The notes under the pieces are model-generated. The model had not been told where the DNA came from. It worked only from the letters and a program-made list of their open reading frames with translations, and made no database searches. Positions 63,780 to 64,000 of a DNA stretch of 64,000 nucleotides are shown here, piece by piece. Each line of letters starts with the position of its first letter. Position 1 is the first letter of the stretch. The translations under genes were made by a program, and so were the position numbers. Source of the stretch: Bradyrhizobium betae (GTDB lineage Bacteria > Pseudomonadota > Alphaproteobacteria > Rhizobiales > Xanthobacteraceae); assembly GCF_004123905.1 (NCBI RefSeq), contig NZ_MZXW01000006.1, positions 44,612 through 108,611 of the forward strand, given 5' to 3'.

Positions 63780-64000
63780 CCCCTTACGGGACTTCGCCCT
63801 GCGCCGGCCTGTGTCGCGCCTCTGTCAACCCACCCGCGCGAAAATATTCCACTTTACCGAAATTCGGATTTGTCGTATGTGTCGCCCATCCCGGCTCATC
63901 CTTGAGGGGCGATCATGTTGTCGTCACGATACGCGAGCCGGGCTTGCGGTGGACGCAGCAGCGTCGGCACGACATGGTGCGGGCAGGGCGGGTAGTCCCT
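63780..64000. other. Non-coding end of the window, possibly a genus-wide repeat
   Basis: No gene is visible. From about 63868 the sequence GTCGCCCATCCCGGCTCATC and CTTGAGGGGCGATCATG, running to the edge, resembles a long dispersed element I recall from Bradyrhizobium genomes. Only one truncated copy is in view, so this is from memory and not tested. Confidence 0.3.

Overview
The window is chromosomal DNA of very high GC content and reads as a Bradyrhizobium or close relative (Alphaproteobacteria, Hyphomicrobiales). The evidence is the GC-rich third codon positions, a TIGR02301 protein, DUF1236, DUF3096 and DUF6894 proteins, a PA0069-type radical SAM protein, several tandem chemoreceptors, and at least six kinds of GC-rich imperfect inverted repeats between genes, of the sort typical of this genus. 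Most of it is ordinary core genome. I see no prophage, intact insertion sequence, CRISPR array, secretion system or known defence island.

Layout. 1-9.2 kb: the edge of a probable phosphoketolase, a radical SAM protein, a VOC protein, rnhB, a GT39-like membrane protein, an unusual uracil-DNA glycosylase, ETF-ubiquinone oxidoreductase and a TPR lipoprotein-like protein. 9.2-16.3 kb: ispE, an alpha/beta hydrolase with a LysE exporter, an HxlR regulator paired with a FabF-like ketosynthase, a polyprenyl diphosphate synthase, a DUF2007 protein, a tRNA-modification-type methyltransferase and a 32-residue membrane peptide. 16.4-27.1 kb: an S49 peptidase, glyQS (glyS carries a compositionally foreign segment), DUF1236 and DUF3096 proteins, ppdK with a histone-H1-like tail, and a SleB-type cell wall hydrolase. 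27.2-33.5 kb: the nadABC operon for de novo NAD synthesis, a divergent MFS transporter, and an AcuI/YhdH reductase. 33.5-43.5 kb: two small proteins, a decayed 3' end of a chemoreceptor gene, three complete chemoreceptors and a giant DUF2339 membrane protein. 43.5-48.7 kb: an NrtR/NadQ-type regulator, a tyrosine phosphatase, an HD hydrolase, tag, ygfZ and a dihydroorotase. 48.8-53.4 kb: a sulfurtransferase, then an ECF sigma factor with a DUF4142 protein and a cupredoxin, then small conserved proteins. 53.4-64 kb: an SRAP protein, a CaiB/BaiF CoA transferase, a GrdB-like protein, Nudix and GNAT proteins, an FAD oxidase, TsaC/Sua5, tRNA-Pro(CGG), an orphan TctC-type binding protein, a cluster of three small proteins and an N-carbamoyl-D-amino acid hydrolase.

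How the parts connect. The clearest regulatory story is NAD: nadABC has two dyads of the form ATACTC-N5-GAGTAT, centred 73 bp apart and joined by a perfect 13-nt inverted repeat. A Nudix-like regulator with a degraded catalytic box, of the kind that controls NAD genes, lies 13 kb away. The second is an ECF sigma factor whose own promoter and the promoter of the following DUF4142-cupredoxin pair share GGGAACCT-N15-ATCCAAT with identical spacing. The third is a perfect palindrome just upstream of the hxlR-fabF pair. Other points worth following are the AT-rich extra segment in glyS, the missing iron-sulfur ligands in the uracil-DNA glycosylase, the chemoreceptor gene remnant, and two very small membrane-protein genes.
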